A stretch of 13,087 nucleotides of DNA. It comes from JAVBKA01 sp031546715. Its GTDB lineage: Bacteria > Bacillota > Clostridia > Oscillospirales > UBA929. How positions within the stretch are numbered: position 1 is the first letter of the stretch; each line of letters opens with the position of its first letter. Of the stretch, positions 1-5,853 are shown piece by piece. A model generated the notes under the pieces. It was given only the letters and a program-made list of their open reading frames with translations. It searched no databases and was not told the origin of the DNA. Both the position numbers and the translations under genes were made by a program. The DNA is taken from assembly GCA_031546715.1 (NCBI GenBank), contig JAVBKA010000065.1, positions 1 to 13,087 of the forward strand. The letters are read 5' to 3'.

Positions 1-141
1 ATCCTCCAAAAGATGTCTAATGTCTCTGAGTACGCTGTCGTGCCTCCGTTCAAACGTCTCAGCTACCTGCAAACTATCGCAGAATGCTTGTCCGTTGCGC
101 TCGTATAGGCAGTATTCGGAGTTTAGCTGTAGTTTTGTCAT
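1..141 (-). CDS. Rha-family phage regulatory protein, N-terminal fragment (cut by window edge)
   Basis: The reading frame starts at an ATG (139-141, complement) preceded by a GAGG Shine-Dalgarno about 7 nt away and stays open to the window edge, giving 47 residues. It contains SLQVAETFERRHDSVLRDIR at residues 24-43, which matches the N-terminal signature of the phage Rha (pRha) family, where proteins typically read S..VAE.FGK.H..VLRDI. Rha proteins are phage-encoded regulators whose presence can interfere with growth of some phages; the biochemical role is poorly defined. It lies 11 nt downstream of the excisionase-like gene on the same strand, so it is probably the third gene of the leftward operon of the integrated element. 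The frame is too short to have been listed with the longer ORFs. Only the N-terminal part is visible, so its C-terminal domain is unknown. Confidence 0.8.
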   Translation of the reverse strand, partial: MTKLQLNSEYCLYERNGQAFCDSLQVAETFERRHDSVLRDIRHLLED

Positions 142-152
142 ATGTACCTCGC

Positions 153-386
153 TCACTCGTCAATAGGTCGCATTTTGCCGGATGTGTATGTGTCGGGCTG
201 TGGGATGGGAATGTCTGTTGCGCCTAGGTAAGCTTCTAGTACGTCAAGGTTAATTAGGTATTTGCCGCCGCACTTTCGAGATGGTATCTCTCCGGAGATG
301 ACCTTCTGACGCAAAGCGTACTTAGTTAGAGCGGTGTCAGGGTCTAGTGCTTTGATGTGTTCATGGGATTTCTCGATGGTTCGCAT
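153..386 (-). CDS. Excisionase-like small HTH DNA-binding protein
   Basis: This 77-residue protein has the layout of MerR/Xis-type winged-helix excisionases: an N-terminal helix, then TKYALRQKVISGEIPS (about residues 23-38), then CGGKYLINLDVLEAYL, the usual wing and final helix in which the 'GEIPS.K.G.KYLIN.D.L..YL' pattern recurs. Such proteins bend DNA at attachment sites or act as small transcription regulators; here either is possible. The ATG at 384-386 is chosen because homologues, as I recall them, begin MRTI. An in-frame GTG at 393-395 sits 10 nt from a GGGGGAG Shine-Dalgarno (406-412) and is a real alternative that would add three residues. The frame remains open further upstream but that part overlaps the preceding gene. 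It follows the Cro-like gene and precedes the Rha gene. Together with the integrase on the opposite strand it would form the integration/excision control set. Confidence 0.75.
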   Translation of the reverse strand: MRTIEKSHEHIKALDPDTALTKYALRQKVISGEIPSRKCGGKYLINLDVLEAYLGATDIPIPQPDTYTSGKMRPIDE

Positions 387-415
387 CCGCAGCACGATTG
401 TCACGCTCCCCCGTT

Positions 416-625
416 TTAAATTTCTACATAGTCTGATAAGCATAGACCGTTTGTCTTGCAGTAAGCAGATAGAGAGGGAACAAATTTCCCTAAACCATTT
501 GTTTTTCTGGTCAGTACACGCCAAACCGTGGAGTAGTTAAGACCTAGCGCCCTGCTGAATGCTGACACATTCCCTCTGAAACGCATGCCAATAAGTGAGT
601 AAATAGCTTGAGTGTTGATTAACAT
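416..625 (-). CDS. Small HTH DNA-binding protein, Cro-like
   Basis: The protein has 69 residues and starts at ATG 623-625, chosen for the AAGGAGG Shine-Dalgarno at 632-638 with 6 nt spacing; an earlier in-frame start would lie in the promoter. The segment NVSAFSRALGLNYSTVWRVLTRKTNG reads as a helix-turn-helix: a scaffold helix with AFSRALGL, a turn, then a recognition helix NYSTVWRVL. The rest (SLSAYCKTNGLCLSDYVEI) resembles the last helices of a small XRE/Cro fold. It is the first gene behind the strong leftward promoter at 669-697 and faces the repressor gene across a shared operator region, the classic cro/cI layout. I infer that it represses the rightward or its own promoter. It has no recognisable second domain. 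Family assignment within HTH proteins is tentative. Confidence 0.7.
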   Translation of the reverse strand: MLINTQAIYSLIGMRFRGNVSAFSRALGLNYSTVWRVLTRKTNGLGKFVPSLSAYCKTNGLCLSDYVEI

Positions 626-668
626 GGTGTTCCTCCTTCGCAACATTTCGTTCTTAGCTCGCAACACA

Positions 669-697
669 ATAATAGCATAACTGTTACGACCACGCAA
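669..697 (-). promoter_or_regulatory. Leftward early promoter of the integrated element
   Basis: On the minus strand a -35 TTGCGT (692-697) is separated by exactly 17 bp from a -10 TATTAT (669-674), which also carries an extended -10 TGC just upstream. This is close to sigma-A consensus. It would transcribe the Cro-like, excisionase-like and Rha genes, with a start near 662. Confidence 0.75.
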
Positions 698-704
698 CAG
701 TTAT
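677..704. promoter_or_regulatory. Candidate repressor operator, 9-bp perfect inverted repeat
   Basis: ATAACTGTT (677-685) and AACAGTTAT (696-704) form a perfect 9-bp inverted repeat with a 10-bp spacer. The repeat covers most of the -10/-35 spacer and the -35 box of the leftward promoter, so a bound dimer would block RNA polymerase. Half-site centres about 19 bp apart suit an HTH dimer contacting two turns of one face. The likely ligand is the neighbouring repressor; this is inference from position. Confidence 0.65.
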
Positions 705-721
705 TTAAAGATTTAAAAAAA

Positions 722-751
722 TTGTTGCATTCGCGCAATGGATGTGATAAG
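722..751 (+). promoter_or_regulatory. Probable rightward promoter for repressor-integrase operon
   Basis: TTGTTG (722-727) and GATAAG (746-751) with an 18-bp spacer and a TG at 743-744 give an extended -10 type promoter of moderate match. It lies 34 nt before the repressor start. An inverted GCAACA motif (723-728) overlaps the -35, which would allow autoregulation. Confidence 0.45.
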
Positions 752-784
752 ATAACCTTGTTAGTAATATCTCGGAGGTGTTGT

Positions 785-1699
785 ATGAGCAATCAAAAAC
801 TCGTAACAATAATTAAAAACATACAAGGCAGGCTTTCACAGAATGAATTTGCAAAAAGGTGTGGTATAAGTTCTTCAAACCTTACTCGGATATATAAAGA
901 CCTCCAAAAACCGTCCCCGGACCTATTAAAAAAGATAGCTGAATATACTGGTAGCGACTTTTTATACAGCGACTTAATGATTGCAGCGGACTACTGGAAT
1001 CCGTCAGAAAAATTCCTGTCTCGTGTCGATCCTTGCATTTTCAGTTGTCGATTAAAGACACTTCGCAAAGAATTTGATACTTCGATAGAAAATCTACATG
1101 ATCGAACAGGAATAGATGTTGAAAAATTAAATGGATTTGAAGAACAGTTAGTAACACCGGATAGTTTTGGCGAGCTTGTTTCTATTGCTAGAGTTTTCGG
1201 AGTTTATTCAAATTACCTGTCTGGAGAAGTATCGTATAAAAATGAAGCTGAGCATACCGCTATTGTTCAAAGCTCAAATACTGTTTCAAAAAGCATTGAC
1301 GCAATTAATTTACCATCTATGCCAACGTTCACAATCAGCATCAATGAGCTTCTTAAAACGATACTAGAGTATCAATTTAGTGAAGAAAGAGCATATCTTG
1401 ACGAATATATTGATTTGTTGTCAAGACTCTTCAAGTCACTTGATGAATTTGCCTTTGGTATTCTGATGTATAAAAATATGAGAGATAATGAAGTTGCACA
1501 TTTAGGTAAAGACTTTGAAAAGCTTGAACACATGGCAGACTACGGCACTGTCAGAGCACATGATAATAACCACTTAAATGCTTTTTATATTGCCGATAAT
1601 TTAAGAAAAGACCTTGGGAAACTGCTTGATGAAGTGTTTAAAGATACGTATCCAGACATTGAAAAAGAGTTTTACGGCAGTGGTGACACCGATGGCTAG
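785..1699 (+). CDS. CI-type repressor with two XRE-like HTH domains and an unrecognised C-terminal domain
   Basis: The 304-residue protein starts at ATG 785 behind GGAGGT (774-779). Residues about 7-56 are an XRE HTH (LSQNEFAKRCGISSSNLTRI, then PSPDLLKKIAEYTG). Residues about 88-147 look like a second, degenerate XRE domain (LKTLRKEFDTSIENLHDRTG, then PDSFGELVSIARVFGV..NYLSG). A Ser/Thr-rich linker (about 155-185) leads to a charged, helical C-terminal region (about 186-295) that I do not recognise; it has no S24/LexA-type autoproteolysis motif. Position opposite the Cro-like gene and upstream of the integrase suggests it maintains the integrated state by binding the operator at 677-704. Lack of a self-cleaving domain implies induction by another route, for example a separate protease, a ligand or protein partner. 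The gene overlaps the integrase by 8 nt. Its AT-rich codon use is in keeping with mobile DNA. Confidence 0.75.
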   Translation: MSNQKLVTIIKNIQGRLSQNEFAKRCGISSSNLTRIYKDLQKPSPDLLKKIAEYTGSDFLYSDLMIAADYWNPSEKFLSRVDPCIFSCRLKTLRKEFDTSIENLHDRTGIDVEKLNGFEEQLVTPDSFGELVSIARVFGVYSNYLSGEVSYKNEAEHTAIVQSSNTVSKSIDAINLPSMPTFTISINELLKTILEYQFSEERAYLDEYIDLLSRLFKSLDEFAFGILMYKNMRDNEVAHLGKDFEKLEHMADYGTVRAHDNNHLNAFYIADNLRKDLGKLLDEVFKDTYPDIEKEFYGSGDTDG

Positions 1700-2870
1700 T
1701 ATACAAAAACGAGGCGATAGTTACCTTATTGTCGCATCTACTGGTTACACATCCGGCGGCAAGAAAATGCGCAAGACCATGACATGGACACCTGCGCCCG
1801 ATATGACAGCTCGGCAGATAGAAAAAGAGGTGCAGAGACAAGCTCTGTTATTTGAGGAGCGAGTAAAGTCAGGTGCGGCACTAGATGGCACTATGAAGTT
1901 ATCAGATTTCTATGCACTGTGGTTTGAGCAACACGCCCTACCAAATCTTGCACCGAAAACTAATCTTGAATATGGCAAGCTCTGGTGGCGCATAGATAAG
2001 GCTCTTGGGCATATTCGCATTGACAAAATTAGACCAACTCATTTGCAGCAGTTTTACCAAAATCTGCAGGAGGACGGCGTCAATGCAAAAACAGGCGGAA
2101 AACTCTCTAAATCAAGCATAGCTCACTATCATAGAATGTTGTCAAGCATGTTTTCACACGCTGTCCGTATGGGGCTCATGTCTGAAAATCCTACAAAACG
2201 GGTAAGAACACCTAAAGTAGAGCAAAAAGAAGCCGCCTACCTGTCAGAAGAACAGGCGGCGACTATGCTGGATGCGCTCGAACATGAGCCAATACAGTTT
2301 CGCACCATGATTGAAGTGTTATTGTATGTTGGTTTACGCAAGTCTGAGCTTCACGGCTTGAAATGGTCTGATTTGAACCTGTCAACAAATGTCTTGCGCA
2401 TTGAACGAGAATTGCAGTATATCCAAAAGCAAGGGCTTATTGAGAAACCGCCAAAGAATTCAAGTTCTATAAGAGCAGTAAAACTACCGAGTGGATTACT
2501 TGCTACACTCACTAAATACCGTGTTTGGCAGATAGAGGAACGTCTTGCCGTGGGGGATGTATGGCAAGATGGCGACTGGATGTTTACTCGCTATGATGGA
2601 CAGCCTAGCCATCCAGATAGCCTACCAAAAAAGTTCCGCTCATTTCTGAAAAAGAACGACCTGCCTACAGAGATTCACTTGCACTCGCTAAGACATTCCT
2701 GTGCAAGCTTTCTGATTGGTGCAGGTGTCGATATACGTACAGTCGCTAAACGGCTGGGACATGCTCAAGTAAGCACTACCGGAAATATATATGCCCATCA
2801 AATTCGCTCGGCAGATGAAGCGGCAGCGGAAGCCCTCGACTTAATGCTTACAAAGAAATCTCAAGCATAG
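1692..2870 (+). CDS. int: Site-specific tyrosine recombinase (phage-type integrase)
   Basis: This 392-residue protein catalyses strand exchange between attP on the element and attB in a tRNA gene. It starts at ATG 1692, inside the end of the repressor gene, where homologues typically begin MASIQKRG; translational coupling is likely because the local Shine-Dalgarno is weak. Residues about 1-60 form the arm-binding N-terminal domain, about 68-165 the SAM-like core-binding domain (KLSDFYALWFEQ, SSIAHYHRMLSSMFSHAV), and about 200-380 the catalytic domain. The catalytic set is visible: R216 (GLRKSE), probable K255, H331 and R334 (HSLRHS), H357 (GHAQ) and nucleophile Y367 (NIYAH). Length and layout match full-length Tn916/phage-type integrases, with no sign of disruption. 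A displaced tRNA 3' fragment starts 138 nt downstream and supports tRNA integration. Sharing a transcript with the repressor means it could be expressed in the integrated state. Confidence 0.96.
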   Translation: MASIQKRGDSYLIVASTGYTSGGKKMRKTMTWTPAPDMTARQIEKEVQRQALLFEERVKSGAALDGTMKLSDFYALWFEQHALPNLAPKTNLEYGKLWWRIDKALGHIRIDKIRPTHLQQFYQNLQEDGVNAKTGGKLSKSSIAHYHRMLSSMFSHAVRMGLMSENPTKRVRTPKVEQKEAAYLSEEQAATMLDALEHEPIQFRTMIEVLLYVGLRKSELHGLKWSDLNLSTNVLRIERELQYIQKQGLIEKPPKNSSSIRAVKLPSGLLATLTKYRVWQIEERLAVGDVWQDGDWMFTRYDGQPSHPDSLPKKFRSFLKKNDLPTEIHLHSLRHSCASFLIGAGVDIRTVAKRLGHAQVSTTGNIYAHQIRSADEAAAEALDLMLTKKSQA

Positions 2871-2871
2871 C

Positions 2872-2913
2872 TTGTTGACTATTTGTTGACTAAAGGCACG
2901 AATAGTCAACAAA
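2872..2913. repeat. Repeated TTGTTGACTA motifs, probable integrase arm-binding sites
   Basis: TTGTTGACTA occurs at 2872-2881 and again at 2883-2892, an 11-bp period (about one helical turn). The second copy, as TTTGTTGACTA (2882-2892), is also paired with an inverted TAGTCAACAAA (2903-2913) across a 10-bp spacer. Such repeats next to an integrase gene and att core usually bind the integrase N-terminal domain. The inverted pair could form a hairpin, but no T-tract follows on either strand, so a terminator is unlikely. Confidence 0.6.
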
Positions 2914-3008
2914 AGAGAGAATAATTCACCACAGGTAGAACCCACAAAATCTTTGATATACAACAAGTTTTTACAAAATACAGAAGGTTGCAATAAGCAA
3001 ATTTGCCA

Positions 3009-3054
3009 ATTCGTAATCAGCAGGTCGCGGGTTCGATTCCCTTCACCAGCTCCA
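3009..3054 (+). other. Attachment site: displaced 3' end of tRNA-Thr(CGT)
   Basis: The stretch from the anticodon loop (ATTCGTAATCAG, anticodon CGT at 3012-3014) through variable loop AGGTCG, the GGGTTCGATTCC T-arm, acceptor strand CACCAGC and TCCA matches the 3' part of bacterial tRNA-Thr as I recall it (usual ending CCCGTCACCAGCTCCA or similar). The 5' half (D-arm and acceptor) is absent: the bases before 3009 do not pair. This is the expected scar where a tRNA-integrating element has displaced the gene's 3' end, with the intact hybrid tRNA lying beyond the left window edge. One base differs from the usual pattern (CCCTTC instead of CCCGTC), breaking a T-stem pair, so the fragment is non-functional or drifting. 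Confidence 0.85.
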
Positions 3055-3060
3055 ACATGA

Positions 3061-3096
3061 AGCCGTTGAAACTGTAGAGTTTCAACGGCTTTTGCT
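3061..3096 (+). terminator. Rho-independent terminator of the original tRNA-Thr gene
   Basis: AGCCGTTGAAAC (3061-3072), a 6-nt loop and GTTTCAACGGCT (3079-3090) form a perfect 12-bp stem followed by TTT. It lies 6 nt after the tRNA CCA end, so it most likely terminated the tRNA before integration. It now lies downstream of the integrase, whose transcript it may also end. Confidence 0.85.
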
Positions 3097-3372
3097 ATAT
3101 GCTCGGAGACCGCGTTTGCGTATCCACGCAATGCCACCGACTTAGCACAAGAGAGCGGCAAGAGCTGAGCCCTTGCCCTACGAATAGCATAGTTTGCGGA
3201 AGAGACAAGCTTTTTGCAGAAAACTTGTCAGTTTTACAAGGGCAGAGACGTGTATAATTAACAGAATGAGGTAAGACATGTATTATGTTTTTGTTGAAAA
3301 GAACCACTTCCTGTGATATAATCTTGATAACAAGAATCGCAAATATTTTTTATAAGAGGGGGGGGCAAGCCG
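3097..3372 (+). promoter_or_regulatory. Intergenic region with promoter of the VanW-family gene
   Basis: No gene is visible in this stretch. It ends in a near-consensus promoter: -35 TTGAAA (3294-3299), 17-bp spacer, -10 TATAAT (3317-3322) with an extended TG (3314-3315), start expected near 3329. Upstream are two hairpins, GGCAAG/CTTGCC (3157-3177) and GACAAG/CTTGTC with inner T4/A4 pairing (3204-3229). A second TATAAT (3253-3258) lacks a well-spaced -35. The Shine-Dalgarno before 3373 contains a run of eight G (3358-3365). Confidence 0.8.
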
Positions 3373-4200
3373 ATGAGCCGACGGTTGTTTTGTGAGATAA
3401 GTCCCCTTACATATAAGATTTCAGTTCAGAAAGAACGATTTATACGTGATTTAAAAAATCTTATGTCAACTGAGAGGTTTTCCAAGGAGAAAGCTGAGCC
3501 TCTTCCTGTCGTAGTTTATAAGCACAGTTCTCTAATCAGGCGTCAGCTTGGCAATGTTGACATGCAGTTACAGGAAAATAAAGCTGCAAATCTTGGGATT
3601 TCAGCTCCAAAAGTAAATGGCATTATTATTCGACCCAAGGAGACTTTTTCTTTTTGGCATCTCGTTGGCAATTGCACAGCAGCCAAGGGTTACAAGGAAG
3701 GGCTTACTATATCCCTTGGAGTACCGTCCAAAGGGATAGGCGGGGGAATGTGCCAGTTTACAAATCTGCTGCACTGGCTTGCTCTGCATAGCCCACTTGA
3801 CATTGCGGAGCACCACCACCACGACAATATCGATATATTTCCTGACTTTGGGCGACAGGTTCCCTTTGGCTGTGGCACTTCCATTTTTTACAATTATAAA
3901 GACTATCAATTAAAAAATAATACCAATGAGACTTTTCAATTTATCGTTTATACCACGGATACCCACCTGTGCGGAGAATTGCGAGCTTCTGCCCCAATGG
4001 AAAATGCTTATCACATTATTGAAGAAGATATGCATTTTGTGCAGCAGGACGACGGCTTTTATCGGCGAAATACGCTTTATAAAAGGACGTTTGATAAGCG
4101 TACAGGTAATCAGATTAATCAAGTGATTATTAAAAAAAGTAACGCAAAGGTATTGTATAGCGAGGAATTTATAAACAAGAATCTAATCCGTACAAACTAG
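3373..4200 (+). CDS. VanW family protein
   Basis: The 275-residue protein has the VanW domain at about residues 57-205: PKETFSFWHLVG (88-99), GYKEGLTI, the hallmark GGGMCQFTNLLHWLALHSPL (123-142), then EHHHHD (146-151), FPDFGRQVPFG (156-166) and a beta-rich end (NETFQF). Length and layout resemble VanW of the VanB-type glycopeptide-resistance operon, as I recall it (also about 275 residues), whose biochemical role is not established. C127 in the GGGxCQ motif and the His cluster 147-150 are the obvious candidate functional residues. No signal peptide or membrane segment is visible, so it is probably cytoplasmic. The start at 3373 is fixed by the purine-rich AGAGGGG Shine-Dalgarno. It is followed 69 nt later by a D-aminopeptidase gene on the same strand. 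Without neighbouring vanH, vanB or vanX, glycopeptide resistance should not be inferred from this gene alone. Confidence 0.88.
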   Translation: MSRRLFCEISPLTYKISVQKERFIRDLKNLMSTERFSKEKAEPLPVVVYKHSSLIRRQLGNVDMQLQENKAANLGISAPKVNGIIIRPKETFSFWHLVGNCTAAKGYKEGLTISLGVPSKGIGGGMCQFTNLLHWLALHSPLDIAEHHHHDNIDIFPDFGRQVPFGCGTSIFYNYKDYQLKNNTNETFQFIVYTTDTHLCGELRASAPMENAYHIIEEDMHFVQQDDGFYRRNTLYKRTFDKRTGNQINQVIIKKSNAKVLYSEEFINKNLIRTN

Positions 4201-4269
4201 TTTTTTTTAACGTATCTCTTTTTTGTCCAAACGGTGAAGTTTTAACATAAGATGAAATGAGGTATAAAG

Positions 4270-5103
4270 ATGAAGCAATTAATTATTTACGCAGATATGG
4301 AAGGTGCGTCAGGCATATTCGATGCTAATCGGTCTTGGCTTTATAACGGCAAGGACGATTGGCGAAAGCTTGGACGAGATTGTATTACGGCTGACATCCT
4401 TGCGGTATGCAACGCTGCTATTGACTACGGCATTGACGATATACTTTTGTATGACGCTCATTTTGCGGGCAATCCAGAGTTTAACATTAAGCTTGAGGAA
4501 TTGCCGCCTATTGTCAGGGTTTTTGATGTCCCCGACAGGTGTTTTTACTGGCGCAGAATAAGAGGGCAAGCGGCTCTTAATCCATTTGGTATCATAACGG
4601 TTGGTCAGCATTCAAGATACGGAGAGCCGGATGCTTACTTTCCGCACACAGTCCAGTCGCCACCAATCAAAGGCATTTTTGTTAATGGGCTTCATATAGC
4701 AGAAATTGGCACCGCTGTATTAAGCTTTGATAATACTCCGTATTTAGCTAATATAGGCTGCCATGCCTCGATGAAAGAAGCACTTGAATTATCAAATGAT
4801 ATTGTGACGATTCCTGTGAAAAACAAAAAGGAAAACTGGGAGCCAACGCCGAAGGAAACGTACCCGATAATATATGCCCAGACATTAAAAGCCCTCCAGA
4901 ATGCAACAAATGCTAAAACAGTCAGCATATCGCCACCAAACAATTTTTCGGTTGAGCTTTGCGATGGTTTTTGTTTTGATATTGAAAAGCCGTTTGAATG
5001 GAAAGGCGATTTTAATGTAAGCTGCGCAAATTGGACAGCACCTGATTTTCCAATAGGGCTAGAGCTTTTTAATTATGTTAGGGAAAGAATAAAAAAAGCT
5101 TAA
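4270..5103 (+). CDS. M55 family D-aminopeptidase (DppA-like)
   Basis: The 277-residue protein opens with MKQLIIYADMEGASGIF, the diagnostic N-terminus of family M55, in which DppA releases D-amino acids from peptides such as D-Ala-D-Ala. Probable metal ligands are visible in DppA order: D9 and E11 (DMEG), H63 (YDAHFAGN), H114 (VGQHSRYG) and E145 (GLHIAEIG). The core at about residues 1-185 is well kept; the C-terminal third is less conserved. There is no signal peptide, so it acts in the cytoplasm. TGAGG at 4258-4262 sets the start. It lies between the VanW-family gene and a two-component system on the same strand, suggesting a shared role in turnover of D-Ala-containing peptides from the cell wall. 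T8 after the VanW stop lacks a hairpin, so the two genes could be co-transcribed. Substrate is inferred from family only. Confidence 0.88.
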   Translation: MKQLIIYADMEGASGIFDANRSWLYNGKDDWRKLGRDCITADILAVCNAAIDYGIDDILLYDAHFAGNPEFNIKLEELPPIVRVFDVPDRCFYWRRIRGQAALNPFGIITVGQHSRYGEPDAYFPHTVQSPPIKGIFVNGLHIAEIGTAVLSFDNTPYLANIGCHASMKEALELSNDIVTIPVKNKKENWEPTPKETYPIIYAQTLKALQNATNAKTVSISPPNNFSVELCDGFCFDIEKPFEWKGDFNVSCANWTAPDFPIGLELFNYVRERIKKA

Positions 5104-5190
5104 TACCCCGCAGTATAGGTGTTTGCTAAGATATAATGAAGATTATTGAGGATGGAAGAAAATTTATAGTTTTTGAGAGAAATGGGTGCA

Positions 5191-5853
5191 ATGAGAAATA
5201 GAATTTTATTATGTGAAGACGAAAAAAACATCGTTTCTTTTTTGGAAGCGGAGCTTGCGCACGCTGACTATAGCAGTGATGTCGCCTTCGACGGAGATAC
5301 GGCGATAAAGCTGTTTTCAGAGAATAAGTACGATTTGGTATTACTGGACTTGATGCTCCCCGGAAAAAACGGGCTTGAGGTCTTGCAGAGCATACGCAAA
5401 ACCAGCCATGTGCCCGTGATTGTGCTTACGGCGCGTAAAGACACCTTTGACAAGGTGCTCCTTTTGAAATCGGGTGCAGATGATTATGTGACAAAGCCTT
5501 TTGACACGTTGGAGCTTCTTGCCAGAGTGCATCGCAACATCTCGCGAAACAAGGCGGGCGGCTCGTTGTCCGTAAGGGATTTATGCATTAACTATGACGG
5601 TTATGCGTCACGCGTGGGTGAATGCGCCCTGAATCTGACGAAAACTGAGTTTGAGATCCTGTACTGTTTGATGACTAACGCTGATAAGGTTCTGACACGT
5701 ACGCAGCTTTTAGGCAAGCTGTATGGAGATTTTCTTGGCGACTCCAATGTAGTTGATGTTAATATAAGGAATATCAGAAAAAAGATTGCCAAATATTCGT
5801 CGTTGGAATACATTGAAACCGTTAGAGGCAAAGGATATGTGATACGAACATGA
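5191..5853 (+). CDS. OmpR-family response regulator
   Basis: The 220-residue protein has a receiver domain (residues 1-118) with acidic pair E9/D10, phospho-acceptor D53 (LLDLMLP), T80 (VLTAR) and K102 (VTKPF), then a winged-helix output domain (about 125-218) containing LTKTEFEILYCLM, RTQLLGKLYGD, VDVNIRNIRKKI and ETVRGKGYVIRT. All phosphotransfer residues are present, so it should be active. ATG 5191 is chosen because receivers of this family start directly before the first beta strand (RNRILLCEDE) and GAGAG lies 11 nt upstream; in-frame ATG 5182 and TTG 5173 would add only unstructured residues. Its stop overlaps the kinase start by 4 nt. TATAAT at 5132-5137 may be a promoter, but no good -35 is visible. 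Targets are unknown; the neighbouring VanW and M55 genes are the natural candidates. Confidence 0.95.
   Translation: MRNRILLCEDEKNIVSFLEAELAHADYSSDVAFDGDTAIKLFSENKYDLVLLDLMLPGKNGLEVLQSIRKTSHVPVIVLTARKDTFDKVLLLKSGADDYVTKPFDTLELLARVHRNISRNKAGGSLSVRDLCINYDGYASRVGECALNLTKTEFEILYCLMTNADKVLTRTQLLGKLYGDFLGDSNVVDVNIRNIRKKIAKYSSLEYIETVRGKGYVIRT

Noticed and set aside
753..763. TAAC-CTT-GTTA as an extra operator near the repressor start
   Set aside because: Arms of only 4 bp are easily found by chance and do not match the 9-bp operator arms.
2882..2913. 11-bp inverted repeat after the integrase as a terminator
   Set aside because: No T-tract follows on either strand, and the arm is also repeated directly 11 bp away, which fits protein-binding sites better.
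2841..3161. Minus-strand 106-residue frame containing GEGNRTRDLLI
   Set aside because: It is antisense to the tRNA fragment and terminator; this GNRTRDL-type peptide is a well-known artefact of translating the reverse strand of tRNA 3' ends.
3253..3258. TATAAT as a second promoter for the VanW-family gene
   Set aside because: The nearest -35-like hexamers give spacers of 14 or 22 bp; the promoter at 3294-3322 is far better.
5173..5190. Upstream TTG or ATG starts for the response regulator
   Set aside because: They would add only six or three residues before the canonical receiver strand, and spacing to a Shine-Dalgarno is poorer.
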